Assembly (NCBI GenBank): GCA_013288895.1
Contig: JABDAY010000003.1
Location: forward strand, 1 to 64,000
Source: Chlamydiota bacterium
Lineage (GTDB): Bacteria; Chlamydiota; Chlamydiia; Chlamydiales; Rhabdochlamydiaceae
DNA length: 64,000 nt
Direction of reading: 5' to 3'
Of the stretch, positions 9,001 to 19,769 are shown piece by piece. The notes beneath the pieces are model-generated. The model saw nothing but the letters and a program-made list of their open reading frames with translations, did no database searches and was not told where the DNA came from. The stretch's first letter is position 1. Every line of letters starts with the position of its first letter. The translations under genes were made by a program, and so were the position numbers.

Positions 9001-10400
9001 ATCTTAGAATTCACAGCAGGGGCATAAATAAGCAGGCCTAATTTTTTTTGCTCGGCAGGAAGATTTTGGTAAGTCTCGTAGTCCCAGATCGGGAAGGAAT
9101 CTTTAAGTAAATCGGGGTGTTTCGGATTCCATGTTTTAGCAAGAGTTTCTTTTAATTGAGCAGCTTCTTTCTGCGCCACTTGTCCAAGTCGCATGGCCAA
9201 AAAGCTTTTACTGTTTTGCAGCTCGCTCAGCGAGATCTCAAATTTATCCGCCAGAGGAACAATTTTTTCACCGGAAACGCTCGAAGCTGTTGCTATAGTG
9301 TTATATAATTGTTGAGAGCTTAGATCCATTCCTGAGTAGGGCTTTAAATAAATTTTTTCGTTTTTGAGGTCGATGGCTATTTGCTCGATAAAGGGATTTC
9401 TTCCGCCCAAGGAGAGAGTTCCATTTTCTTGAAGAAGTGCGGCGATGCTTGCAAAGGTAAGGGGCGTTTTACCTGCGGCAAATACGGCGGCATGGCTTTT
9501 AAGAATGATTGAGGCTTGATTTAGGGTGGCTTCTTGAGGGGGTAATAGCTCGAGCCTTTGCTGTTTTGTTGGATCTAAGAACTCTCCATTAGCTTTAAGC
9601 GCTTCGCTTTCTTGTTCCAAGGTAACGCGCTCGAGTTTAAGTTGGTCTTTATATTGGTCCACAGCTTCTGTAAACTGTCTTACAGCTCCCGATTTATTGC
9701 TGATATCGTCCTGAGTAAAGCTCGCAAAATAGCGCTGGGAAATGGGGGAAGTTTCTCCAAAGGTCTTTGTGAAGGCAATGATATTTTGACAGGCCGGAAG
9801 GATCATCTCATTATCTGAAAGAGAGGCTTGAAGCATTTGAGCGTTTTCACTGACTCCTGCAAGGGAAACGCCTAGCTCTAAAGCTCTATCATTAACGAGG
9901 GCGCGGTAGAGATCTGTGATTTGGCCTTTATCATTAAATTTTTGAGAGAATTGGAAAACCTGATTTAACTGTCCACGTTCAAAATGGACGGGGATTTTTC
10001 TTTGGAGAACGATTGTTTTATCAGCAGAGTCATAGAGGGTAAGCTGGGCCGGTACAAAAGGGATGAGCGCCCCTGCTCTTTGAATATGCTCTCTAAATGT
10101 CTTCACCTCTTTGGCTTCTTTAAAAGAAAGAGTAATGAATTCAGGATGTTTCTGGTCAAAAGTCATATTTTGGGGTTTGATATTCAGAAGACGGCAATAG
10201 GATTTCAGCCAGCTAATAGAATCTGTCTCTAGACTGTTTACCCTATCAGCAATTGCTTCGGAGATAACTACAGAGCGTTTTTCATCAATAGGACTTTTAA
10301 GCGGCTTTGAGTAGAAAAAAACCGTCGGTAAAATATTATAAACAGTTAAAAAAATTACGGCTAGAATGAGAAAGAACTGCCAGCGTTTTTGCTTTTCCAT
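6015..10400 (-). CDS. secDF: Fused protein-export membrane protein SecDF
   Basis: LGLDLSGGKTVQLEL, GMAVDANVLVFERIKEE (SecD) and MDFTGGYAVTLEL, GYSLNDTIIVFDRIRE (SecF) in one 1461 aa ORF. Confidence 0.93.
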   Translation of the reverse strand: MEKQKRWQFFLILAVIFLTVYNILPTVFFYSKPLKSPIDEKRSVVISEAIADRVNSLETDSISWLKSYCRLLNIKPQNMTFDQKHPEFITLSFKEAKEVKTFREHIQRAGALIPFVPAQLTLYDSADKTIVLQRKIPVHFERGQLNQVFQFSQKFNDKGQITDLYRALVNDRALELGVSLAGVSENAQMLQASLSDNEMILPACQNIIAFTKTFGETSPISQRYFASFTQDDISNKSGAVRQFTEAVDQYKDQLKLERVTLEQESEALKANGEFLDPTKQQRLELLPPQEATLNQASIILKSHAAVFAAGKTPLTFASIAALLQENGTLSLGGRNPFIEQIAIDLKNEKIYLKPYSGMDLSSQQLYNTIATASSVSGEKIVPLADKFEISLSELQNSKSFLAMRLGQVAQKEAAQLKETLAKTWNPKHPDLLKDSFPIWDYETYQNLPAEQKKLGLLIYAPAVNSKIPAKGFRMSSIYIVAKGVDKILQTMQAAPNSTEAKQFMADFQELQKILQNNGFFGYRAVAYAFSPEYASDYIFEQENYYQTILKATREDFSVHGTKRYAILEFTDVEQRILTENKIDNRIHEDLLKWRDDYRSAQLDIKGISHFDVPAPTKSAFLSNLKLSTVKYFRGDDRKVLHWGLDLSGGKTVQLELRDHNNRVVKNPMDIKEGINELYTRVNKMGVSEVNIRQEGDTITLDFPGSQGLSATDLVKASSMFFHVANEKFSLSNESLKDPVNRFLQDVWNEAVITNKKDPEQINLIAWKQIHGDSMDGEVVQPRSEAAKILYSQGLRLANPLETNASSAFNDMWSKISVLRGENFTDWHGQTHPLMIVFRNFALEGANLENVHASYDPSKGNYLSFGIRGSYTTKLGMKMSPREDISAWTTAFSKEKIADTPNAVYTQGKGWRMAVILNGTIISAPTLDSPLRDSAMITGSFTQREINQLESDLKAGSLTFTPHILSEKNVSPELGSHERNLGILATLIALVLVIITMCSYYRFAGFIASTALIFNLLIMWATLQNLGAAMTLAGLAGIILTMGMAVDANVLVFERIKEEFAASGRIASAINTGYKKAFSAIFDSNLTTLIAAVILLHFDSGPIKGFAVTLIIGIVSSMFTSLFMTHYFFAGWVKNPAHKELKMMHLIKPTSFNFLKHTKKTLMLTSVVIIIGGFFLVTQRHTIFGMDFTGGYAVTLELENGNREKVEQALIKQRVNPQDFQIRELSSPNNIRIFIKEVPNNGNSKSEWVIHALQSSGIKIAPSSLENLDKNWTDVSGQLSDTMRKNAAIGLGIALLCILIYITFRFEFAYALSATICLAHDVLFTICVLGILNALKVPVQIDLNTVAALMTIVGYSLNDTIIVFDRIREDMKALRKSSLSTIINHALNVTLSRTTLTSGTTLLVLIPLIALGGSTVFGFALVMAIGVIFGTLSSLFIAAPLMQYFYEKQLQKNNSNKPIVLD

Positions 10401-10465
10401 AGTGGTCCCACATTTTAAAATTTCTTCCTAGAATACCCAACCTTTAGGTATGATTGCAACTTTAA

Positions 10466-12479
<2,014 letters not shown>

Positions 12480-13256
12480 ATGAAAAATTTATACGATTTA
12501 AATAAAAGAGTTTTGGTTTCCCTAGTACTCGTTTCTCTAGTCTTTTTGTTAATTTATTACTCACAAAATCCGATCATGAAAGTGATTATCACTGCTGTGT
12601 TTGCATTGATCACGGCGACAGCTCTTTGGGAATACGCTAACTTGAGTTTTGCTAAGGAGATCAATGTATCTAAAAAGACGATGATCGTCTTTGGGGTTTT
12701 ACAAATTATTGCTATTTACTTCACCTCGATGCCGCTTGTGCTTCTTATTGCTGCGGGGGTTGCTTTATTTCTTGTCCATTTTAAAAGGCCTGCGGATGCT
12801 CTTTCAAATGTCGCAACAGCATTTTTTGGAATCTGCTATATCGCAGTTCCGTTAAGTTTCATGTTGGATATCCTTTATACAGATGGAAGATGGTGGCTGG
12901 TTTACCTTATTTTGGTGACAAAAATCACCGATATCGGTGCCTATTTCATAGGAAGGCTTTGGGGAAAACACCGCCTTGCGCCTGTGCTGAGTCCCAAGAA
13001 GACTATCGAAGGTGCCGTCGCAGGATTTCTCTGTGCTATTGGCTTGAGCTATGCGATGGGGGGTGAGCATGCGATCCTTTTGGGCGCGGCTCTCGGGATC
13101 TTTGGACAGATTGGGGATCTTGCAGAATCTCTATTTAAAAGAGATGCCGACTTTAAAGACAGCAACAAGCTTCCCGGCCTTGGAGGGATTCTTGACATGA
13201 TCGATTCCTTATTGTTCACGGCGCCAATCCTCTACTGCTACTTACGGATATTATGA
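12480..13256 (+). CDS. cdsA: Phosphatidate cytidylyltransferase
   Basis: Multi-TM; ITDIGAYFIGRLWGKHRLAPVLSPKKTIEGAVAG, GQIGDLAESLFKRDADFKDSNKLPGLGGILDMIDSL. Confidence 0.95.
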   Translation: MKNLYDLNKRVLVSLVLVSLVFLLIYYSQNPIMKVIITAVFALITATALWEYANLSFAKEINVSKKTMIVFGVLQIIAIYFTSMPLVLLIAAGVALFLVHFKRPADALSNVATAFFGICYIAVPLSFMLDILYTDGRWWLVYLILVTKITDIGAYFIGRLWGKHRLAPVLSPKKTIEGAVAGFLCAIGLSYAMGGEHAILLGAALGIFGQIGDLAESLFKRDADFKDSNKLPGLGGILDMIDSLLFTAPILYCYLRIL

Positions 13257-13897
13257 TCATAACTATTGACGGGCCGGCGGGAACCGGTAAATCGACTGTG
13301 GCAAAAAGGGTGGCTGAGGCACTTGATTTTGTCTATTTTGATACAGGTGCCATGTATAGAGGTGTCACTTATTTGATGCTAAAAAATGGAATTCCTCTCG
13401 ATGATACAAAAAAAATCGAAGAAATATTAAAAAATTTCACCTTTGAAATTACGAAGGACAAACGCTATTTTGTAAACAAGGTTGATGTGAGTAAAGAGAT
13501 CCGTTCTCAAGAAGTGAATGCATTTGTATCACAAGTTGCGGCTCTCCCCTTTGTGCGTAAATCTCTTGGGCCCATACAAAAAGAATTTGGCAAGCATGCC
13601 AATGCAGTTTTTGAAGGGAGAGATCTTGGCACGGTTATTTTCCCCCATGCAGAGATTAAAATCTTTTTAACAGCAAGCCCCGAAATACGTGCGACCAGAA
13701 GACTGAACGAAACCCATTACGAGATCACTTACGAAAAACTTTTAGCTGATATCATTCAACGGGATCACATGGACAGCACTCGAGAGATATCCCCTTTAAG
13801 ATGCCCCGAAGGTGCCTTGCAAATTGATACGTCAGATTTAACAATAGATCAGGTCGTAGAAAAAATTCTCAACTATAAACACACGAAATTTCCATGA
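13253..13897 (+). CDS. cmk: Cytidylate kinase
   Basis: ITIDGPAGTGKSTVAKRVAEALDFVYFDTGAMYRGVTY; GRDLGTVIFPHAEIKIFLTAS. Confidence 0.95.
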   Translation: MIITIDGPAGTGKSTVAKRVAEALDFVYFDTGAMYRGVTYLMLKNGIPLDDTKKIEEILKNFTFEITKDKRYFVNKVDVSKEIRSQEVNAFVSQVAALPFVRKSLGPIQKEFGKHANAVFEGRDLGTVIFPHAEIKIFLTASPEIRATRRLNETHYEITYEKLLADIIQRDHMDSTREISPLRCPEGALQIDTSDLTIDQVVEKILNYKHTKFP

Positions 13898-14556
13898 AAC
13901 CTGCTTGGGCGCGAAGATCAAAAGGGATGTCTCTCCTCTATCGGATCACACTTTTTCTTGCGTGGGCCTTTTATAAAATTTTTTACCGTTGCAAAGTTTA
14001 CGGTCTAGAGAATTTTTATGAAGGGGGAGCGATCATCGCCGCAAACCACACCTCTTTTCTTGATCCTCCCATCGTTTCTATCTCTTGGCCTCAAGAAGTT
14101 CACTTTCTTGCCCGCGAATCCCTCTTTAAAAATCCCCTCTTTGGATGGCTTATCCGTTCTCTAAATGCCCACCCCGTAAGTGGTGAGGCATCTGATACAA
14201 AAGTGTTCAAAACCATTTGCGCCCTTTTATCTGAAGGAAAAAAAGTGATCCTCTTTCCTGAGGGGACAAGAAGCCCTGACAATACCCTTGCCCCCATTAA
14301 GCCAGGCATTGCGATGCTCATCTCCCGCACGAATACAGCCATCATCCCCGTCTACATTCACGGCACTTACGACATTTGGGGCAAATCACGCAAATTCCCC
14401 AAACTCTTCGGCAAAACAGCCTGCATTTTCGGCCCCCCCATCCTCTGGTCCTCCTTCTCCCACCTCGAGAAAAAAGAAGCCCAACAAGCTGTTGCCACCA
14501 AGCTCTCCGAGAGCATCCTCGCTCTCCGCGCTTGGTATGAGTCGCAAAAGAGATAA
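13894..14556 (+). CDS. plsC: 1-acyl-sn-glycerol-3-phosphate acyltransferase
   Basis: NHTSFLDPP (NHX4D) and LFPEGTRSPD motifs. Confidence 0.92.
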   Translation: MKPAWARRSKGMSLLYRITLFLAWAFYKIFYRCKVYGLENFYEGGAIIAANHTSFLDPPIVSISWPQEVHFLARESLFKNPLFGWLIRSLNAHPVSGEASDTKVFKTICALLSEGKKVILFPEGTRSPDNTLAPIKPGIAMLISRTNTAIIPVYIHGTYDIWGKSRKFPKLFGKTACIFGPPILWSSFSHLEKKEAQQAVATKLSESILALRAWYESQKR

Positions 14557-14558
14557 TT

Positions 14559-15842
14559 ATGAGTGCAGTACATAATAATAGTAGATTAACAACTTTTGCT
14601 CCACCCACCCGGACCCACACACTGGCAACACTCCCCCCAGGTATTGTTGAGCTCATTTGGAAAGATCCAAGTCTGGGCCCGCTCGAGATGCATCATTTAA
14701 GCCAGGTTTGTAGAGGAATCCTAGCTACAAGGGTGGAGATGGAGACAAAAATAAAGGTGTGCCTTAGGTGTGATATGAGTGTATTTTTTGCGTGGGCAAG
14801 AGGGAATTTTGTGAGCGATGGGCGGTTTTGTGAACTCGACATACTCTTTTTGATTAATAGCTTGACATTGCCCTCCAAGGAACGAAATCTAAAGAAAATT
14901 TATCTAGCGTTTTTGGACTTCTTTCTTTCTCTCAGCAATCAAGATTTAGTAAAAATAGATGGGATAGACTACCTCCCGCTAAATGATCTAAAGGGAGAAA
15001 TAGTTTCAGCCCTTGCCGTAGCCTCATTGACACGTGCAGCTCTTCCAGATGCTCATGGAATAAGGGGCATTGGGAATGTTGACGTAATGTTAAATTTTAG
15101 GCAATTAAGTGAAATATTGCGTAGAGAAATAAAAGTTTTCGAACTTCTTATTCTCCAAGGCAGATATAGGGAAGCCTTTGAATTTGTAGAGGAGTTACCA
15201 TTAAGCATTTGGGCAAAACAAGAGCTCAAAAAAGAAGGATTAAGTAAAATTTGTACTTCACTTATCTTTGGCGTGGAGAAGAATTTAGAACGAGCAATTC
15301 AGATTTTGGATGATATCATGATACATGATGTTCATGTTGGAAACGATCTCAACAGTTATTCCTCTCTTAGCTTTATCGATTGGATTTGTTACTTTGTTTC
15401 TTCTATTCTTGATCAGGCTGAGGCTGAGGATCATCTTGATAGCCTTTTAGAACTCACAAAAAAGCTTCGGAAAAAAGGACGACCAGATTTACTTGCGAAA
15501 ATGGCGGGTATTTTTTCCGAAATGGGGTCTTTCAATAGAGCAATAGAGATTTTGGATATACTAGGCCCTCCCCGTCGGGTAGATGTATTTCAAGTTAATC
15601 AAGTTATTGTGGTTGTGAATGATCTTTGTAATGCAAGCCGGTTTGATGAAGCTAAAATGGTTTCACGTAAAATGTTCCGCAGTAAGCGCGCTGGTAAAAG
15701 GTTTATTTTTGCAAAACAACACCCCTTTTTAAGTCGGATTTGTGAAGTATTTTGGCGAGGTAACCTTGGAAAAGATCTCATTTCCTATAGACGCCGATGG
15801 ACACCCGTTTTATTTTCAGACATAATCACTACATTTTTGTAA
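14559..15842 (+). CDS. F-box-like protein with C-terminal helical repeats, paralog 1 (candidate effector)
   Basis: LPPGIVELIWKDPSLGPLEMHHLSQVCRGILATRV resembles the F-box LPxxxxxxIxxxL......L..VCR.; C-terminal SFNRAIEILDILG...VVNDLCNASRFDEAKMVSRKMF is TPR/PPR-like. Confidence 0.6.
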   Translation: MSAVHNNSRLTTFAPPTRTHTLATLPPGIVELIWKDPSLGPLEMHHLSQVCRGILATRVEMETKIKVCLRCDMSVFFAWARGNFVSDGRFCELDILFLINSLTLPSKERNLKKIYLAFLDFFLSLSNQDLVKIDGIDYLPLNDLKGEIVSALAVASLTRAALPDAHGIRGIGNVDVMLNFRQLSEILRREIKVFELLILQGRYREAFEFVEELPLSIWAKQELKKEGLSKICTSLIFGVEKNLERAIQILDDIMIHDVHVGNDLNSYSSLSFIDWICYFVSSILDQAEAEDHLDSLLELTKKLRKKGRPDLLAKMAGIFSEMGSFNRAIEILDILGPPRRVDVFQVNQVIVVVNDLCNASRFDEAKMVSRKMFRSKRAGKRFIFAKQHPFLSRICEVFWRGNLGKDLISYRRRWTPVLFSDIITTFL

Positions 15843-15847
15843 AAAGG

Positions 15848-17107
15848 ATGATTGTGAGCGCAGTAGATAATAATGGTAGATTAATAATTTTTGCTCCATT
15901 GATGACCCGAACGTCCAGATTGGTAATGCTTCCACCTGGTATTGCTGGGCTTGTTTGGCAAAACTTGACTCCTGTTGAACAACATTATTTTGGTGCGACT
16001 TGTAGAGGAGCCTTAGCAGACAGAGTGAGCATTGATGGAAAGAAAAGAGGAGATTTTTTGTGTGACATCAATGTGTTTTTCTCTTTTGCAAGAGAAAATT
16101 TTCAAACAAACGTCTTTCTTTTTGAAGAGCGGATAGCCATTCTGATAGATGATTTAACATTGATCAATAAGGGTGAAAAACTAATAAAAATTTATGTAGA
16201 GTTCTTGAACTTGTTTCTTTCTCTGAGCAATGAAGATTTAGCAAAAACAGATGGGATAGACTATCTCCCACTCAGTGATTTAAGAGGAGAAATAATCTCA
16301 GCTCTTGCGATAGCCTCATTGACTCGTGCAGCTCTTCCAGATGCCCAAGGAATAGCGGGTATTGAAAATATTAATGAAATACTGATTTATCCGCAGCTTC
16401 ATGAAATACGTAAGGAAATAAAAGTTTTTGAACTTCTCGTTATTCAAGACAGATGTAAAGAGGCTTTTAAATTTGTAGACGAATTACCGGTTTTAAGTAT
16501 TTGGTGGAAACGATGGCTTAGGCAAAGAGCTCTAGGTGCAGTTTGTGATCCACTGATCCATGGTAAGACAAGAAATTTAGGTCGGTTACTTCAAATTTTA
16601 AATAATATAATCACAAATTATGTTGATCTTGTTGAACCTCGCGATTCTTTAGGTGGATTCCTTGATCAGATTGCTAGCGATACTTCTTATCATTTTCTTG
16701 ATCGTCGTAAGGTTGAGGATAATGTTGATCTTGATAGTGTTTTAGAGCTCGCAAAAAAACTTTGGAAAAAAGGAAAGGTAGAACCTCTTGAAAAAATGGT
16801 GCCAATTTTTTCTAAACATAAATTTTTTGATAGGGCAATTGAGGTTTTGGATATACTAGGCCCTGGGCTCCCAATTGGTGAACGGAGAGATCGATGCTAC
16901 ATGTTTTTTGCGGTTGTAGAAGATCTTTGCGAGGCACGCCGGTTTAGTAAAGCTAAAGTGGTTGCAAAAAAAATGCTCTGTGGCAAACAGGATGCTAAGA
17001 AACATATTTTTATAAAACGGCATCCTATTTTGGTCCGGATTTGTAGGGTGTTTTTCTCAATGTATTTGCGAACGAAGGATGATTATGGTTGCAGTAGATA
17101 TTCGTGA
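15848..17107 (+). CDS. F-box-like protein, paralog 2
   Basis: LPPGIAGLVWQNLTPVEQHYFGATCRGALADRV; colinear with paralogs 1 and 3 over full length. Confidence 0.6.
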   Translation: MIVSAVDNNGRLIIFAPLMTRTSRLVMLPPGIAGLVWQNLTPVEQHYFGATCRGALADRVSIDGKKRGDFLCDINVFFSFARENFQTNVFLFEERIAILIDDLTLINKGEKLIKIYVEFLNLFLSLSNEDLAKTDGIDYLPLSDLRGEIISALAIASLTRAALPDAQGIAGIENINEILIYPQLHEIRKEIKVFELLVIQDRCKEAFKFVDELPVLSIWWKRWLRQRALGAVCDPLIHGKTRNLGRLLQILNNIITNYVDLVEPRDSLGGFLDQIASDTSYHFLDRRKVEDNVDLDSVLELAKKLWKKGKVEPLEKMVPIFSKHKFFDRAIEVLDILGPGLPIGERRDRCYMFFAVVEDLCEARRFSKAKVVAKKMLCGKQDAKKHIFIKRHPILVRICRVFFSMYLRTKDDYGCSRYS

Positions 17108-18347
17108 TCATTTGAGAGCCTATGTCCCGCCACCCACGCGGACCCACACATTGGCAACACTTCCCCCCGGTGTGGCTGGGCTTGTTTGGCAAAACTTGAC
17201 TCCTGTTGAGCAGCATTATTTGGGAGTGACTTGTAGAGGAGCCTTAGCAGACAGGGTGAGCGTTGATGGACAGAAACGAGGAGATTTTTTGCGTGAGATC
17301 AATGTGTTTTTCTCTTTTGCAAGAGAAAATTTTCAGGCAAATGTGGCTCCTTTTGAAGAGTGTATAGCCGTTCTAACAAAGGATTTAACATTGATTAATA
17401 AGGGAAAAAAACTGAAGAAAATTTATGTAGAGTTCTTGAACTTGTTTCTTTCTCTGAGCAATGAAGATTTAGCAAAAACAGATGGGATAGACCATCTTCC
17501 GCTTAGTGATTTAAAGGGAGAAATATTTTCTGCGCTTGCTATAGCTTCATGGACTCGGGCAGCCCTTCCATTTGCTCAAGGAATAGCAGGTATTGCAAAT
17601 ATTAATGAAATATTGACTCAGTCACCAGCTCAATATCATGCAATATTACGTAAGGAAATAAAAGTTTACGAATTTCTCATTGTTCAGAGCCGATATAGTG
17701 AGGCTATTGAATTTGTAGATAAATTACCGGACTTAAATATTGAGTGGAAACGAAGGCTTAAAAAAAGGGGGCTACATAACATTTTTAATTCACTTTCCCC
17801 TGTTGGTAGAAAATATTTAGATCGGGTGCTTCAGATTATCGATGGTATAATCACAAATTATATTGACGTTGGTGATGAGCCTCCTCCGGCCCATGGAATC
17901 CTTTATCATTTGAGTAACACCATTTCTCATTTTCTTAGTCAGCTTGAAATTGAAGATAAGGAATATCTTGATAGTTGGTTAGAACCCGCAAAAAAATTCT
18001 GGAAAAAAGGACACCCGAAACTTCTTGAAACACTGGTGAGTATTTTTTCTAAGAGGAAATCTTTTGATAGGGCAATTGAGATTTTGGATATACTAGGTCC
18101 TGGCCCCTTAGAGCCGAAACAACATCGATGTTGGTTATTTCTAGCGGTTATGACCGATCTTTGTAATCTGGGGCGGTTTGATGAGGCTAAAATGGTTTCA
18201 AATAAAATGTTCTGCGTTAAGAAGGGTACTAAGCTTATTTTTATAAGGCAGCATCCTGTTTTAGAGAGGATTTCTAAAGTATTTTGCTTCTGTAGTCACG
18301 GAATTACTGGATACGGACACGGTAGAGAAGTTTATCATGATGTATAA
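17079..18347 (+). CDS. F-box-like protein, paralog 3
   Basis: LPPGVAGLVWQNLTPVEQHYLGVTCRGALADRV; strongly conserved block FLNLFLSLSNEDLAKTDGID.LPLSDLKGEI. Confidence 0.6.
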   Translation: MIMVAVDIRDHLRAYVPPPTRTHTLATLPPGVAGLVWQNLTPVEQHYLGVTCRGALADRVSVDGQKRGDFLREINVFFSFARENFQANVAPFEECIAVLTKDLTLINKGKKLKKIYVEFLNLFLSLSNEDLAKTDGIDHLPLSDLKGEIFSALAIASWTRAALPFAQGIAGIANINEILTQSPAQYHAILRKEIKVYEFLIVQSRYSEAIEFVDKLPDLNIEWKRRLKKRGLHNIFNSLSPVGRKYLDRVLQIIDGIITNYIDVGDEPPPAHGILYHLSNTISHFLSQLEIEDKEYLDSWLEPAKKFWKKGHPKLLETLVSIFSKRKSFDRAIEILDILGPGPLEPKQHRCWLFLAVMTDLCNLGRFDEAKMVSNKMFCVKKGTKLIFIRQHPVLERISKVFCFCSHGITGYGHGREVYHDV

Positions 18348-18360
18348 CCGCTTGGATACT

Positions 18361-18584
18361 TATGAGCGCAGTAGATAATCGTGATCATTATTGATTCAGC
18401 AACAAGATCAAGTTAATGAAATATTACGTAAGGAAATTAAAATTTGCGAATTTCTCATTTTGGTGAAGCAAAAATGTTTGCAAATAAAACGCCCTATAAG
18501 CGGGCTGCTATGGATCGTATTTTTGCGAAGCAACACCCTATTTTACATCGGATTCGTAGGATATTTTTTTCGGTGTATACCTAA
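18361..18584 (+). pseudogene. Decayed, internally deleted fourth F-box-like paralog
   Basis: Start MSAVDNRDHY* matches paralog starts; then QVNEILRKEIKICEFLI; then in another frame GEAKMFANKTPYKRAAMDRIFAKQHPILHRIRRIFFSVYT*, matching paralog C-termini (DEAKMVSRKMF...FIFAKQHPFLSRICEVF). Confidence 0.82.
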
Positions 18585-19749
18585 AGTCTTGGGAGAGGCG
18601 GTTTTTGGCAAGCTCGTAGTTGGATGTGACCTGAGCCTTGTACTCGTCTGGCAGGCGGGGATTGGCAAGGAGCTTGGCGCAGGCGTCTAGCCCTTCCTGG
18701 TTTTTATTTAGTAGTAAGGCGCAGTTGGCAAATTCGATGAGCATGGCATAGTCATAGGACATGTATTCTACCCATTCATCTTGGGCGGGATAAGGGAAAG
18801 TGAGGGCATGTTTTGATAACAGATAGCCGAGCAAGAGGTTCCCTTTTTTGCGGTATAGTACAGCACTGTGAAAGAGGGGCTCTGCCCTGATGGGGTGGAA
18901 TTCGTAGGCTTTAAAATAGCTTTCTATGGCAGTGTCCCACTTGTCTGATTTTTCTTCTGCGATGGCTTTTTGGTACATGGCCATGTATGTTTCTAGAGAA
19001 TGGCCTCCTAGTATAATGCGTTTCTCAAAGGCCTGTATGGCTTTTTCATATTCATCGGCGGCCAAATAGCTTTGTCCTAAGTAATAGACATAGCGGCTGT
19101 TTGCGGGCTCTTTTTTCAGAGCCGCCTCTAAAACCATCGCATCTTTCAAATATTTTTCTCGTCGCGAAACTTTTGAGCGCCCTCCAACGACGGCGTTGCA
19201 TATATTGATGACACCTTTGATCTCTTCCCGTGTTTTTGCCTCTTCACACTCAAGACATTCATGCAGGATCCCTTCCCATCGCCAATTAAGATGGTTATTC
19301 ACGAGAGAGGGGCGTCGAAAATCGACTGTTTCCAGTTGTCTCACTTGCACCATGTAGATATCTTTAGTTAAAGGAGGAAGGGCAAACTCCGGGGAATATT
19401 CAAAGATCTCGTCAGCGTCGATAAAGAGGAGATAATCAGCCTTGTTTTTTGCAAATTTGAGAGCCTCATTCCGATTATGAGCAAAATCGACCCATGGACG
19501 CTCATGGAGTTCTCCGGGGATATCTTTCATAAACTTTTTAATAATCTCTTGGGTCCCATCGCTCGATCCTGTATCGACAATGACCCAATAATCGATCAGA
19601 TGTTTGACCGATCCTAAACATCTTTCAATTGCATCGCTTTCATCTTTAACGATCATATTTAAACAGATCGTTTTCTTAGTCTGTGATGCATGGGCCTTCG
19701 GAGCAAAGCTGCAAAATATAATAAAGAAAAAAATTAAGGCACGGTTCAT
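18538..19749 (-). CDS. Family 2-type glycosyltransferase with TPR repeats and N-terminal signal peptide
   Basis: MNRALIFFFIIFCSFAPKAHA signal; CLNMIVKDESDAIERCLGSVKHLIDYWVIVDTGSSDGT, YLLFIDADEIF; TPR-like tail. 3' end runs into the F-box relic. Confidence 0.78.
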   Translation of the reverse strand: MNRALIFFFIIFCSFAPKAHASQTKKTICLNMIVKDESDAIERCLGSVKHLIDYWVIVDTGSSDGTQEIIKKFMKDIPGELHERPWVDFAHNRNEALKFAKNKADYLLFIDADEIFEYSPEFALPPLTKDIYMVQVRQLETVDFRRPSLVNNHLNWRWEGILHECLECEEAKTREEIKGVINICNAVVGGRSKVSRREKYLKDAMVLEAALKKEPANSRYVYYLGQSYLAADEYEKAIQAFEKRIILGGHSLETYMAMYQKAIAEEKSDKWDTAIESYFKAYEFHPIRAEPLFHSAVLYRKKGNLLLGYLLSKHALTFPYPAQDEWVEYMSYDYAMLIEFANCALLLNKNQEGLDACAKLLANPRLPDEYKAQVTSNYELAKNRLSQDFRYTPKKISYESDVK

Positions 19750-19769
19750 AGGACTTTTATTTTATTGTA

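Noticed and set aside
14288-14656. Several overlapping ORFs on both strands at the plsC 3' end
   Set aside because: Explained by the C-rich composition of the plsC 3' end, which removes stops in other frames; plsC itself is clear.
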